Assembly: GCA_963756365.1 (NCBI GenBank)
Contig: CAVWNF010000003.1
Coordinates: 2,294,001 to 2,358,000, forward strand
Direction: 5' to 3'
Source of the DNA: WHTI01 sp963756365
GTDB lineage: Bacteria > Actinomycetota > CADDZG01 > WHSQ01
Length of the DNA: 64,000 bases
Made by a program: the position numbers and the translations under genes. Of the stretch, positions 1 to 8,755 are shown piece by piece. Every line of letters begins with the position of its first letter. Positions within the stretch are counted from its first letter, which is position 1. The notes below the pieces were generated by a model, which was given only the letters and a program-made list of their open reading frames with translations, did not search any database and had not been told where the DNA came from.

Positions 1-2
1 TT

Positions 3-677
3 CTGCTGTTGTCCGACACGGCTTCGGATGTACGCGACGCGCTCCCTGACTTCCCGGTAGCCCCGTACGTGGTCAAGACCGCCCCCCTCAAGACCACAAC
101 CTCAGAAGATCTGATCCCTCTTCATCCCGATCTTCTCCTGATCGACGCGACCACAGACGTTGCCGCGGCGGAAGATTCAACCCGACGTCTTTCCCTGGCG
201 TGGGAGGTTGGGCTCCCGCCGATCATCGTGCTCGTGGACAGAGACTCGATCGGTTCGTTCAGATTCGAACTTGGCGCCGACGACTTCCTCCTCACCGATG
301 CATCGACCGACGAGATATCAGCCCGACTGAACCTCGTGGCTCGCCGCACCGGCCATGGTGATGAGGCGACGGTCCTCAAGGTGGGCGACCTCACCGTGAA
401 TCCGGAGAACTATCAGGTGTACGTGAAGGGCCGACCACTCGACCTCACCTACAAAGAGTTCGAGTTGCTCAAGTTCCTATCTCAGCGTCCCGGTCGCGTC
501 TGTGACCGTGACCTCCTGCTGCGTGAGGTGTGGGGCTACGACTACTACGGGGGAACCCGGACGGTCGACGTCCACATCAGACGGCTACGCGCGAAGCTCG
601 GAGCCGAGCACGAGGCACTCATCGAGACGATCCGGAACGTCGGCTACCGACTCGTACCTCGCGCGCGGGACCGATGA
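3..677 (+). CDS. glnR: GlnR-type orphan OmpR-family response regulator, 5' end cut by window edge
   Basis: This is probably a transcriptional regulator of the actinobacterial GlnR type, which controls nitrogen metabolism in relatives. The frame is open to the left edge, so a few N-terminal residues may be missing. The N-terminal receiver-like half is degenerate: it keeps an LLLID strand but not the usual acidic pocket. The C-terminal half is a full winged-helix domain with LTYKEFELLKFL, WGYDYYGGTRTVDVHIRRLRAK and IRNVGYR blocks, very close to what I know of GlnR. No cognate kinase and no nitrogen genes are adjacent. Its stop overlaps the start of the next gene (ATGA). The family assignment is firm. 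The GlnR orthology is recognition from memory, and the regulon is inferred. Confidence 0.82.
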   Translation: MLLSDTASDVRDALPDFPVAPYVVKTAPLKTTTSEDLIPLHPDLLLIDATTDVAAAEDSTRRLSLAWEVGLPPIIVLVDRDSIGSFRFELGADDFLLTDASTDEISARLNLVARRTGHGDEATVLKVGDLTVNPENYQVYVKGRPLDLTYKEFELLKFLSQRPGRVCDRDLLLREVWGYDYYGGTRTVDVHIRRLRAKLGAEHEALIETIRNVGYRLVPRARDR

Positions 678-991
678 GTCTCGTCGTTGGTGGGATCCTG
701 GCGTTCCTGTTCCTCGAATCACCGTGGCGCTATCTGGCGCTCATACCGCTTGCGGCGTGGGAGTTCTTCGAGATCATGATCTTCCTGCGCTGGAGGGGTG
801 TCCGTTCGATCACCGGCCGCGAGGCGATCGCTGGATCCACGGGCAGAGCGACTCGAGAATGCGCCCCCGAGGGCCAGGTACGGGTCAACGGACAGCTCTG
901 GAGCGCGCGGGCATCGGTTCCGATCAGGAGCGGGGAGAGTGTGGTCGTCACGGGGACCGACGGGATAACGCTGATCGTGGAACCGGGCTAG
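674..991 (+). CDS. NfeD-like membrane protein with C-terminal OB domain
   Basis: A 105-residue protein that starts inside the stop of the GlnR-like gene (ATGA overlap) and so is probably translationally coupled to it. Two hydrophobic segments at roughly residues 3-15 and 20-35 are followed by a soluble tail. The tail reads like the small beta-rich NfeD C-terminal domain (G-Q-V-R-V-N-G, then I-x-x-G-x-x-V-V-V and a final L-I-V). NfeD proteins partner with stomatin-like membrane proteins, but none is adjacent. The ATG at 674 was chosen because longer versions would run through the regulator gene. Its 3' end overlaps the convergent sulfatase by 4 nt. Confidence 0.7.
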   Translation: MSLVVGGILAFLFLESPWRYLALIPLAAWEFFEIMIFLRWRGVRSITGREAIAGSTGRATRECAPEGQVRVNGQLWSARASVPIRSGESVVVTGTDGITLIVEPG

Positions 992-2430
992 GGACACTCC
1001 TCAGGTCCGACGCACGAACTCGCCGCTCGGAGATCCAGCGACATCTGGGTGACATCCGGATCGTTGAGCGGATCTCGATCACCGAGCAGATTCAATAGCT
1101 GGTACGGGTCTGTATCCAGCGCGTAGTACTCCCGGAAGGTTGGAAGCCCGCCGATCACCTCGTAGTACTCGACGTACTCAAGGTCGGGTGAGTAGAACCC
1201 AGACCACGGCGGGACCGAGTACGACTCGTTGTTGTTCCGGGTCCAAGCCTCGATGAGGACGCGCTCTCGTGTCCACGACTCATCGAGGAGTGACCGACCA
1301 TCCCTGATCACCGGAGATGGCACCCTCGGCCGCATCGAGGATCGTCGGAGCGATGTCGATGTTCGCCACGAGACGATCCGAGACTCCCTGCTCGAAGTGC
1401 CTCGGCCACATCGCGAAGAACGGCACCCTTATCGATTCCACGTACGGGACCATCTTGCCGCCGATCCCGTGCTGGCCCCACTGAAGTCCATTGTCTGAGA
1501 TGAACATCACCAGTGTGTTCTCGAGTGCGCCGATCTCGATCAGTGACTTTCGTATCTCTACGAGTTGTTCGTCCACAGACAGGAGCGACCGCGCCTGTTG
1601 TCTACGCAGATCTCTCCCCCACGCGAAATCGCGTGTCGAAGACTGGACCCATGAGGGCTTGTCGGATCTCCCACCGAGGTCCACGGCCGGGTTGTCCTCG
1701 AAGACGCCCGGGTCTCCGTACCACGTGGGAACCGGAGCGCTGCGGTACGCGGTTCCGGAGTGAAAGGGTTGTGAGGCGCTGGGAACGAGAGGTGGATGAA
1801 CCAAGGCTCCGTGGCCGGAGCCTCTGCTTGATTCCTCAGGAACTTCCTCATCTGGGCCGCTATGAACGTCGTGCCGTACGTCGAGATCCTCTCGAGGCTC
1901 CCGCCCACGTTCCAGGTTCCGTTCTTGTACGCAGCCTGTGAACTCTCGACGATCGCGTATGAGTCGAAGAATGGCGGCGGGGTCTCGATCGGCCACTTAT
2001 TGAGGAACTTCCCGAACACCGCGGTGGTGTAACCGGCTTGCTGCAGCGCGTATTCGACAGTGGTCGTGTGGTCCAGAGCAGACGTCTTCGTGTTGTCCTC
2101 GACACCGTGGTTGTGCGCGTAGCGTCCGGTCAGGATCGTGGATCGGGACGGGCAGCATTGAGGGGTCGTGATCACGGTCTCCCGAAAGCGGGTCCCGCTC
2201 TTGAGCCACCTGGTTGACTCCGGCAGGGCGAACCCCAGGTTCAGCGGTTGATCGTCCGTCACGATCAGAAGGATGTTGGGTCGGGCTGAGACCGCCCGCT
2301 TCGCCGCCGCCTGATGATCAGCGGGCGTACTGGACAGGACGAGGGCGAGCGCTGCGAACAGCACCACCGTTCCTTGCCCGAACCGACGCCGCGCGCTACT
2401 CAACCTGCCTCCGCTGCTCTTGTTGGACAT
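988..2430 (-). CDS. Secreted sulfatase (alkaline-phosphatase superfamily), two frameshifts
   Basis: The product is predicted to hydrolyse sulfate esters outside the cell. A hydrophobic signal segment (VVLFAALALVLSS) is followed by PNILLIVTDDQ, which carries the first metal-binding aspartates. Next comes CCPSRSTILTGRY, which fits the C-x-P-x-R motif whose cysteine becomes formylglycine. Later blocks HNPFTPEP and FISDNGLQWGQHG supply the remaining active-site and metal ligands. The gene is read in three frames, with shifts near 1745 and 1320. Joined together they give a full-length protein of about 480 residues. The ATG at 2430 is the best start because it sits just before the signal segment. 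Substrate unknown. The closest family look is the N-acetylglucosamine-6-sulfatase/arylsulfatase group. Confidence 0.82.
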
Positions 2431-2532
2431 GGGTGCTACACAAGATCGCCGCGCCAGACCCTCCCGCTGAACCACGGTAGCGGGCCCGGTCACCCGCGTC
2501 GAGGCTACGCCTCTCACCGTTAGTCTGTGGCC

Positions 2533-2607
2533 GGGCCGCTAGCTCATCAGGTAGAGCACCGGACTTTTAATCCGGCGGGCTGGGTTCGAGTCCCAGGCGG
2601 CCCACCA
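2533..2607 (+). tRNA. tRNA-Lys (anticodon UUU)
   Basis: A full cloverleaf can be drawn. The acceptor GGGCCGC pairs with GCGGCCC. The D arm is GCTC/GAGC. The anticodon stem CCGGA/TCCGG carries loop CTTTTAA, giving anticodon TTT. The T stem CTGGG/CCCAG carries TTCGAGT. The 3' CCA is encoded at 2605-2607. A strong hairpin follows directly. Confidence 0.96.
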
Positions 2608-2613
2608 GCGTCG

Positions 2614-2660
2614 CTCTCGGCGTGTATCCGGCCACGTGGCGGCGTTCAGCACGCCGAGAG
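2614..2660 (+). terminator. Hairpin downstream of tRNA-Lys
   Basis: An 11-nt perfect inverted repeat, CTCTCGGCGTG at 2614-2624 with CACGCCGAGAG at 2650-2660. The intervening 25 nt contain the palindrome GCCACGTGGC at 2631-2640. It lies 7 nt after the tRNA CCA and probably ends or processes the tRNA transcript. There is no T-tract. Confidence 0.55.
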
Positions 2661-2898
2661 TTCGCCTGTGTGTTGATTCTCGGGCTCGGTTCTGTTTGAG
2701 TAGGCACGTCCCTACGGGACGATTCGCGCACTCGATCCTCAGGAGGCGATGAATGATGATGACCGAAGTTGCAGGCCGAGCGGTCTAGCTCTGCCGTACC
2801 GGTCCCTTCCGAGGGCCCGCCGTCACATCGCCTAGATCGCTCTAACCGGAACCCAAGTCGGCGCGTCCACGCGCGCCGCTAGAGCGAGAGGAAACGCG
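2661..2898 (+). other. Leader region of rsgA with a possible 11-codon ORF
   Basis: No conserved gene is seen between the tRNA-Lys hairpin and rsgA. A strong ribosome binding site AGGAGG at 2741-2746 precedes ATG ATG ATG at 2753, which opens an 11-codon frame ending at 2788. An alternative ATG at 2749 opens a 28-codon frame ending at 2835. Either could be a short translated leader, or the site could be fortuitous. I see no similarity to a known peptide. Confidence 0.3.
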
Positions 2899-3972
2899 TT
2901 GAGCGCATCTACGGATCTCGTCGCGATCGGCTGGAACCAGGCCCTCGACGAGTCGTTCGAAGAACATCGGCACCGGGATCATGAGCCCGCCCGGGTCGCC
3001 GCGCAGCATCGGGGCTCTTACAACGTCATGACGAGTTCGGGAGAGGTCGCCGCCACGATCACCGGCGCCATGCTTCACCGCGCCAAAGGCACCGGGGAAC
3101 TTCCCGCGGTCGGCGATTGGGTAGCCCTCGCGCGCACCGACGAGACCTCGGGCGTCATCCACTCGGTTCTCCCGCGCACATCATCGTTCTCGCGGAAGGT
3201 AGCTGGTGACGAAACCCAAGAGCAGGTCGTCGCCGCGAACGTGGATGTCGTGTTCCTGGTGACATCACTCAACGAGGAGTTCAATCCCAGGCGCCTAGAG
3301 CGGTACCTCACGACCGCATACGCGAGCGGAGCGAAACCAGTGGTCATCCTCACCAAGGCTGATCTGGCACAGGACGTGCAGGAATGCATCGAGGAGGCCC
3401 AGCAGGTCGCGATCGGGGTTGATGTTCACGCGGTGAGTGGCGTGACGGGCGAGGGCATCGATGCCCTTCGGGCTTACTTCGAAGGTGGAGCCAGCGGAGT
3501 GATGCTCGGCTCTTCTGGAGTGGGGAAGTCGACGCTAGTGAACAGTTTGCTCGGGGACGAGCGTCAGGCCGTAAAGGCCATCCGGGACGATGGCAGAGGG
3601 CGTCACACGACAACCCACAGGGAACTGATCGTTCTGCCAACAGGCGGAGTGATCATCGACACACCCGGCATGCGCGAGCTCCAGCTTTGGGATGTCGATG
3701 AGGGCCTCGACCGGACATTCGAAGATGTCGCCAGCCTGGCCAGCGGGTGCCGGTTCTCGGACTGCACCCACACCAAGGAGCCCGATTGCGCGGTTCGCAG
3801 CGCGATCGAGGACGGCACGCTTCCCGCCGAACGTTTCGAAAGCTACGAGAAGCTCCAACGAGAGGTCGCTTGGTTGGAACGGAAACAGGACAAGCGTCTC
3901 GCTGCCGAGGCGTCGAAGAAGTGGCGGGCAGTCCATCGATCCAGGAGGGCAGGATCACAACACAAACCCTGA
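2899..3972 (+). CDS. rsgA: Small ribosomal subunit biogenesis GTPase RsgA
   Basis: RsgA is a circularly permuted GTPase that proofreads late 30S subunit assembly. The order of motifs shows the permutation: the G4 motif TKAD near residue 152 comes before the P-loop GSSGVGKS near 204, which comes before DTPGMRE near 254. The C-terminal zinc site is present as C-x5-C-x-H-x5-C (GCRFSDCTHTKEPDC). At 357 residues it is of usual length, with an N-terminal OB-like part. The start is a TTG at 2899, preceded by the purine-rich GAGAGG; no ATG with a good site lies nearby. It is the first gene after a tRNA and appears to be transcribed alone. Confidence 0.93.
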   Translation: MSASTDLVAIGWNQALDESFEEHRHRDHEPARVAAQHRGSYNVMTSSGEVAATITGAMLHRAKGTGELPAVGDWVALARTDETSGVIHSVLPRTSSFSRKVAGDETQEQVVAANVDVVFLVTSLNEEFNPRRLERYLTTAYASGAKPVVILTKADLAQDVQECIEEAQQVAIGVDVHAVSGVTGEGIDALRAYFEGGASGVMLGSSGVGKSTLVNSLLGDERQAVKAIRDDGRGRHTTTHRELIVLPTGGVIIDTPGMRELQLWDVDEGLDRTFEDVASLASGCRFSDCTHTKEPDCAVRSAIEDGTLPAERFESYEKLQREVAWLERKQDKRLAAEASKKWRAVHRSRRAGSQHKP

Positions 3973-4083
3973 TCTGGGCCGGCCCAGTGCCTGCCTTCCT
4001 AAGTTGCGTACGTTCTTTTCGTCCCGATTTCGTTAGCCTGCGGACTGCAACTGCAGGCGATGTGAAGGGTGGCACCACCAACC

Positions 4084-5067
4084 ATGCGGAACGACACCGA
4101 GCGCGACTACAAGAAGACGGCGCTGGTCGCTGCAACCGCGATGCTCCTAGCGTTCCCGATGATGGGAGCCCTGGGGCTCTCCGGCACATCGAAGGGCAAG
4201 AAAGCGCAGCGGCACGAGGACCGCCGGAACGAGGACAGAGGCGAGCGATCAGGCAAGAGCGGTTCGCCAGATCTAAGCCCCTACGAGGGTCTCGGCGCGT
4301 GGATCGACATGTTCAACGGCCGCCCCTGGCGCTATCCGAACGGCACCATCTCGGAGATGGCGAGCCACGGTGTTAGCACCCTGTACCTCCAGACCTCCAA
4401 CTACTCACAACGCTTCAGCATCTACGAGCCTGACGCGACGAGCCAACTGATCGAGGCCGCCCATGCCCACGACATGAAAGTCGTTGCTTGGTACGTCCCC
4501 GCATTCAAGAACATCTACAAGGACATGAAGCGGATCAAGGCGGCCATCCGCTTCGAGACTGCCAGCGGTCAGCGCTTCGATTCGTTCGCTCTCGATATCG
4601 AAGCCACCCGGGTCTCCAACATCGTTAAGCGGAACGTCAAGACCATCGAGTTGTCGGAACGGATCCGCGACTTTGCCGGCGAGGGCTACTCATTGGGGGC
4701 GATCATCCCCGACCCTGCAGGGCAGAGATACTGGCCCTTCTTCCCGTACGCCGCGCTCGACGAGAGCTTCGACGTCTTCATGCCGATGGGCTACTACACG
4801 TACCGCACCTCCGGCTACAAAGGGGTCTTCACCTACACCAAGAGGAACATCCAGATCATCCGCGAGGCGATCGGAGACCCTGATGTCTTGGTCCACCCGA
4901 TCGGGGGGATCGCCGGTCGCGCTCCGAAGAACGAGGTCAAGGCCTACGTGAACTCCTCGATCGTCTACGGAGCGATAGGCGGCAGTCTCTACGACTACCC
5001 GATAATGAAGAGGTGGGAATGGAAAAAGCTGCAGCCGCTGAAGAAACTCGCGCTCCCAGGAAAGTAA
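4084..5067 (+). CDS. Secreted/anchored TIM-barrel glycoside-hydrolase-like protein
   Basis: A 327-residue protein with a hydrophobic signal or anchor segment at about residues 12-35, then a basic, charged low-complexity linker (KGKKAQRHEDRRNED). The rest is a domain reminiscent of (beta/alpha)8 glycoside-hydrolase-like proteins: LYLQTSNYS, a strand with KVVAWYVP, FALDIEAT, VFMPMGYYTY and a C-terminal GGSLYDYP. Those acidic and aromatic positions resemble the barrel strands of that fold, but I cannot name the substrate. A GTG at 4069 is an alternative start; the ATG at 4084 has GAAGGG about 14 nt upstream. The 3' end overlaps the next gene by about 55 nt, suggesting joint expression. Confidence 0.55.
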   Translation: MRNDTERDYKKTALVAATAMLLAFPMMGALGLSGTSKGKKAQRHEDRRNEDRGERSGKSGSPDLSPYEGLGAWIDMFNGRPWRYPNGTISEMASHGVSTLYLQTSNYSQRFSIYEPDATSQLIEAAHAHDMKVVAWYVPAFKNIYKDMKRIKAAIRFETASGQRFDSFALDIEATRVSNIVKRNVKTIELSERIRDFAGEGYSLGAIIPDPAGQRYWPFFPYAALDESFDVFMPMGYYTYRTSGYKGVFTYTKRNIQIIREAIGDPDVLVHPIGGIAGRAPKNEVKAYVNSSIVYGAIGGSLYDYPIMKRWEWKKLQPLKKLALPGK

Positions 5068-5993
5068 GGCGCGCTCTAGCGGCTGGCGTCGTTGTCCTCG
5101 GAAGTTTCACCACTCCCGTTGTCGCGTCGCGTATCCCAGCGGCACCGAACTGTCCGATCTTCCCTGCGGACAATCACTGGAACCTCGAGATCGATGACCT
5201 ACCGCTGGTAGACAACTCCCGGGCGATGGTCCGCGGAGTCGGCCTATCGACCGGTCTCCATCCCGACTTCGGTTCGGGCCGGTATCAGGGGGCACGGATC
5301 GGCATTCCGTTCGTGGTCGTCGGCGGTTCGCAGAAGAAGGTCCCCGTTAGGTTCGACTATGCAGACGAATCCGACCCCGGCCCCTATCCCATCCCCAAGG
5401 ACGCTCCGATCGAGGGCGGGCGCACCTCAGATGGTGATCGCCACGTGATCGTCATCGATAAGGCGAGGTGCAAGCTCTACGAGCTGTACGCGGCGTATCG
5501 GAAAGATGGCGGAGCGAGGTGGAAAGCGGGCTCTGGCGCGATATGGAAGCTCACGTCCAATGACCTGCGGCCCAAGTCATGGACGTCGGCGGATGCGGCC
5601 GGTCTCCCCATCCTTCCGGGACTCGTTAGGTACTCGGAGGTCAAGGAAGGGCGCATCGACCACGCTCTCCGGTTCACGGTTTCTCGCACCCGCAGGAAGT
5701 TCATCTATCCGGCCCGCCACTACGCCTCGTCACTGACCAACCGCGACCTACCGGCCATGGGGCAGCGCTTCCGACTGAAGGATTCGTTCGACATCTCCGG
5801 GTTTCCCCGGCAGGCTCGTGTGATCTTGAGGGCGCTGAAGCGCTACGGCATGATCGTGGCTGACAACGGTTCGGACTGGTTCATCACCGGCGCACCCAGC
5901 AAACACTGGAACAACGATGCCCTGCGCACCCTCTCGGAAGTAGAAGGTCGCCACTTCGAGGTTGTGGATTCCACGGAGCTGCCAAGGCCTTAG
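5013..5993 (+). CDS. Conserved secreted protein of unknown function
   Basis: A 326-residue protein with an N-terminal basic stretch and hydrophobic segment (ALAAGVVVLGSF) typical of a signal peptide. It begins inside the 3' end of the preceding gene. Conserved-looking blocks are NHWNLEIDDLPL, HPDFGSG, ESDPGPYPIP, EGG-x5-DRHVIV, LPILPGLVRY, HALRFTV, YPARHYASS and MIVADNGSDWFITG. I recognise this as a secreted family found across actinobacteria and other soil bacteria whose function I do not know. Its conserved His and Asp residues would suit an enzyme or a carbohydrate-binding protein. Start uncertain: GTG at 5013 or ATG at 5019. Confidence 0.6.
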   Translation: MGMEKAAAAEETRAPRKVRRALAAGVVVLGSFTTPVVASRIPAAPNCPIFPADNHWNLEIDDLPLVDNSRAMVRGVGLSTGLHPDFGSGRYQGARIGIPFVVVGGSQKKVPVRFDYADESDPGPYPIPKDAPIEGGRTSDGDRHVIVIDKARCKLYELYAAYRKDGGARWKAGSGAIWKLTSNDLRPKSWTSADAAGLPILPGLVRYSEVKEGRIDHALRFTVSRTRRKFIYPARHYASSLTNRDLPAMGQRFRLKDSFDISGFPRQARVILRALKRYGMIVADNGSDWFITGAPSKHWNNDALRTLSEVEGRHFEVVDSTELPRP

Positions 5994-5995
5994 GG

Positions 5996-6892
5996 CTAGG
6001 AAACGTCGCGGGTTCTGAACATCACGAACGCGATCAGGGCGACCGCTGCCGCGTATCCAAGCACGATCAGGCCCGCGGATTCCGGTGAGTGGGTCATGAG
6101 CGGAAATCCGAGGCTGTCGTCGGTGATGAATGCACCGAGGTTGTCCCCGACGAGCCACGGTTGCCAGGCTGGCTTGAGCGCCCGAACGAGGTTCTCGATC
6201 ACGATCATGTAACCGAAGCCAACGCCGAGAGCGGCGGCGGTGTTGCGCCCGATCGCCGCGAGCGACATGCCGACCGACGCCGCTATCAGTCCGATCGCTC
6301 CGCCGCGGAACAGCACCTCGACGGTGCCTCGCCACCACTCGGCGTTGACCCCCTCAGTCGTGCCGTGCATCAGGATCGAGGGCAAGAGGACGAGCGTGAG
6401 CAGGCCCTGAAGGAGAACGTAGAGGATGGCCGCTCCGATCAGCGAGGCCGCCAGTTTCGCGGCGAACACGACTCCTCGACGAGGTTCCCACGTGAGCGTC
6501 GTGGTCATCGTTCCCTTCAGCCACTCGGCCCCCATCCCAGACGCGCCGAGGAAGAACGCCAGCAGCGCGATCGGGACGCTCGTCCCGATGAAGATGTCTT
6601 GCATATCGGTTGCGAAGAACCTGCTGTCCTGGAACCCGAACTCGCCCGTTGCACTCAGGCAGAAGTCCTCGACCTGAGGGTCTCCTGACTGGAACTGGCC
6701 AAAGCCGTCGGTCGCGACACAATCCTCGTACGCCGGTGAGAGGGTTACGACCGCTCCATCAGGCTGGGACGTGGCGTCATCGGTGTTGATGAACGACAGG
6801 AACCCGGTCAACAGGAGTCCCAGGATCGCGAACAACGTCATCCAGCGCACGAGGCGGCGGGACCAGAACCGGAGCAGCTCGGCTGCGATCAT
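5996..6892 (-). CDS. ABC-2 type transporter permease
   Basis: A 298-residue membrane protein with about six hydrophobic segments. An N-terminal helix (LFAILGLLLTGFLSF) is followed by a roughly 80-residue extracytoplasmic loop containing paired cysteines (EDC and DFC), then five further helices ending at ALIAFVMF. This layout fits permeases that pair with a separate ATPase. It starts within the stop codon of the upstream ATPase gene (ATGA overlap at 6889-6892), so the two almost certainly form one exporter. The transported substrate is not evident. Confidence 0.75.
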   Translation of the reverse strand: MIAAELLRFWSRRLVRWMTLFAILGLLLTGFLSFINTDDATSQPDGAVVTLSPAYEDCVATDGFGQFQSGDPQVEDFCLSATGEFGFQDSRFFATDMQDIFIGTSVPIALLAFFLGASGMGAEWLKGTMTTTLTWEPRRGVVFAAKLAASLIGAAILYVLLQGLLTLVLLPSILMHGTTEGVNAEWWRGTVEVLFRGGAIGLIAASVGMSLAAIGRNTAAALGVGFGYMIVIENLVRALKPAWQPWLVGDNLGAFITDDSLGFPLMTHSPESAGLIVLGYAAAVALIAFVMFRTRDVS

Positions 6893-7807
6893 TCGTCGCG
6901 ATCCTGAGTCAACTCTAGGAACACGGTCTCGAGATCCGCTTCTTCAGCTCGTAGTTCGGAGACGTAGAGGTCATTATCCGCGAGCGCCTTCGTCACCCGG
7001 GCCCCCTCCGTCGGCGGGACGGACACTCTGAGTGCATCCCCGTCTGATCTTCGCTTCGATGCCAGCGCTCGATAACGCGGCGAGCCCAGCGGGGAGATCA
7101 TCGACGCGCGCCTGCATGCCCCCGGTCCCGCGGGCGCTGAGCACCTCGTCCACGGGTCCGCTGGCGACACATCGGCCGCGCGCCAGGATGGCGACGTGAT
7201 CGCAGGTCTGACGAACCTCAGACAGGATGTGGCTCGAGACGAACACCGTCTTGCCCTCGGCCCCGAGACGACGAAGCAGATCGCGGACCTCCTTGATCCC
7301 CGACGGATCGAGGCCGTTCGCTGGCTCGTCGAGGATCAGTAGATCGGGATCCTTGAGCAAAGCTGCGCCGATACCAAGCCGTTGGCGCATGCCGAGCGAA
7401 TAGTTCTTCACGCGGTCTTTGGAGCGGTCGGCGAGTCCAACCGTGACGAGGACCTCATCGATGCGTGACTTGGGGATGTCCTCGATCCGGGCCAGGATCT
7501 CGAGATTCCGGCGACCGGTGAATCCAGGGAACAGGAGTGGAGTCTCCACGATCGATCCGATCCGGCCGATCACAGAACGCAGGTCGGTCCGGGGGTCAGC
7601 ACCGAGAAGGCGCATCTCGCCGGCTGACGGCCGGACGAGCCCCAGGAGACACCGGACCGTCGTGGTCTTCCCCGACCCATTGGGCCCGAGGAACCCGAAC
7701 ACCCCGCCCGGTGAAACCTCTAGGTCAAGTCCTGATAGCGCGACGGTCTTCCCACCACGTAACTTCCTGTACTCCTTGGTGAGTCCGCGCACCTCGATGA
7801 CCGACAC
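6889..7807 (-). CDS. ABC transporter ATP-binding protein, one frameshift
   Basis: The ATPase partner of the adjacent ABC-2 permease. Walker A GPNGSGKTT, signature NYSLGMRQR, Walker B DLLILDEPANGLDP and the switch histidine in VSSHIL are all intact in one frame. Near 7045 the frame shifts, and the C-terminal end (RVSVPPTEGARVTKAL to FLELTQDRDE) continues in another. Joined, the protein is about 305 residues, normal for the drug/bacitracin-type exporter ATPases. GTG at 7807 was chosen because it directly precedes SVIEVRGLTK, the conserved first strand. The shift is more likely a sequence error than a true break. Confidence 0.8.
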
Positions 7808-7823
7808 GTGGCGCAGCCTACTG

Positions 7824-8597
7824 TCAGAAGGGGCAGGGCACCCGAAGCCACCCAAGCGCCGCATCCCGATCACCCTGGATCTCAAGGTCCTCCGGAGCGA
7901 ACCTCCCTGCGAACGTCCGAGCGAGATCGGTGCCAGCCCCTGCGATCGTCGCCACAGGTGACGGGTGCGTGACGAACGTGCCCCCAAGGGGCTCGGTTAG
8001 CTCGAACGTGACACGAGCCCCGGTGATCTTGGTCCACTGCTTGATGCAATCACCGAAGACCCGGTAGTCGTGGGGGCCGGGTACTAGCGTGCGCCCGGTT
8101 GCTCCCGCAACGTCGATCCGATGCATGAGCACATCGCGCGTGAAGATCAGGTCTGCCACGAACCCAAGGTGCTTGAGCCCGAACTGGGTGCTGTAGATCG
8201 GGATCGCCCTGCCCGGGCAAGCTCAGTCTGGACCGAAGTTTCACGAGGGCCGGGAGCGCGATCTTCAGGCGCTCGATGAGTTCGGACGGGCGCCAAGCTC
8301 GGCTCGATCCTTGACCTGGATGGCATTCTGGGCGTGCACCGTGGCTCCGTGTTCCTTCCACCCGGTGATCGAGGCGGTGAACTGATGGCCGGCCTCGCGC
8401 CACGACGTCGCGATCTCGCCCCAGCCGAGGACGTGGGAAACCACGTCCTTCACCGTCCAGGGGTCACAGTCGGTCACGGCCGACCACTCCTCGTCAGAGA
8501 GCTCCTCTAACTCGGCGATGAACGCCGCGTTCTCAGCGGCGGCAAGCTCCATCGCCTCTCGTCGCCCGATCTTCTCCAGCGTCCAGACGGCAGTCAT
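7824..8597 (-). CDS. DinB-like/mycothiol-dependent maleylpyruvate isomerase family protein, two frameshifts
   Basis: The N-terminal part (ELSDEEWSAVTDCDPWTVKDVVSHVLGWGE) has the W-x-V-x-D-x-x-x-H pattern of the four-helix DinB/MDMPI fold that is common in actinobacteria. Middle (ELIERLKIALPALVKLRSRL) and C-terminal (LIFTRDVLMHRIDV) helices follow in two other frames, with shifts near 8285 and 8215. Joined, it is about 257 residues. H-x-R-x-D near the C-terminal helix fits the usual metal/thiol site. Substrate unknown. Relatives use mycothiol, which matches the mycothiol amidase elsewhere in the window. Confidence 0.65.
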
Positions 8598-8657
8598 ACA
8601 GGGACGATATCCGGCTTGGACGGATGCGCTGGGAGATTGTGTAGCCTTGGTTGCCCC

Positions 8658-8732
8658 GGCCCCATCGTCTAGCCTGGCCTAGGACGCCGCCCTTTCAAGG
8701 CGGTAACACGGGTTCAAATCCCGTTGGGGCTA
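8658..8732 (+). tRNA. tRNA-Glu (anticodon UUC)
   Basis: Acceptor GGCCCCA pairs with TGGGGCT (first pair G-U). Anticodon stem CCGCC/GGCGG has loop CTTTCAA, giving anticodon TTC. T stem ACGGG/CCCGT carries TTCAAAT. CCA is not encoded. Confidence 0.93.
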
Positions 8733-8755
8733 CAAGCGCTTCGCTGCTGGATCCG

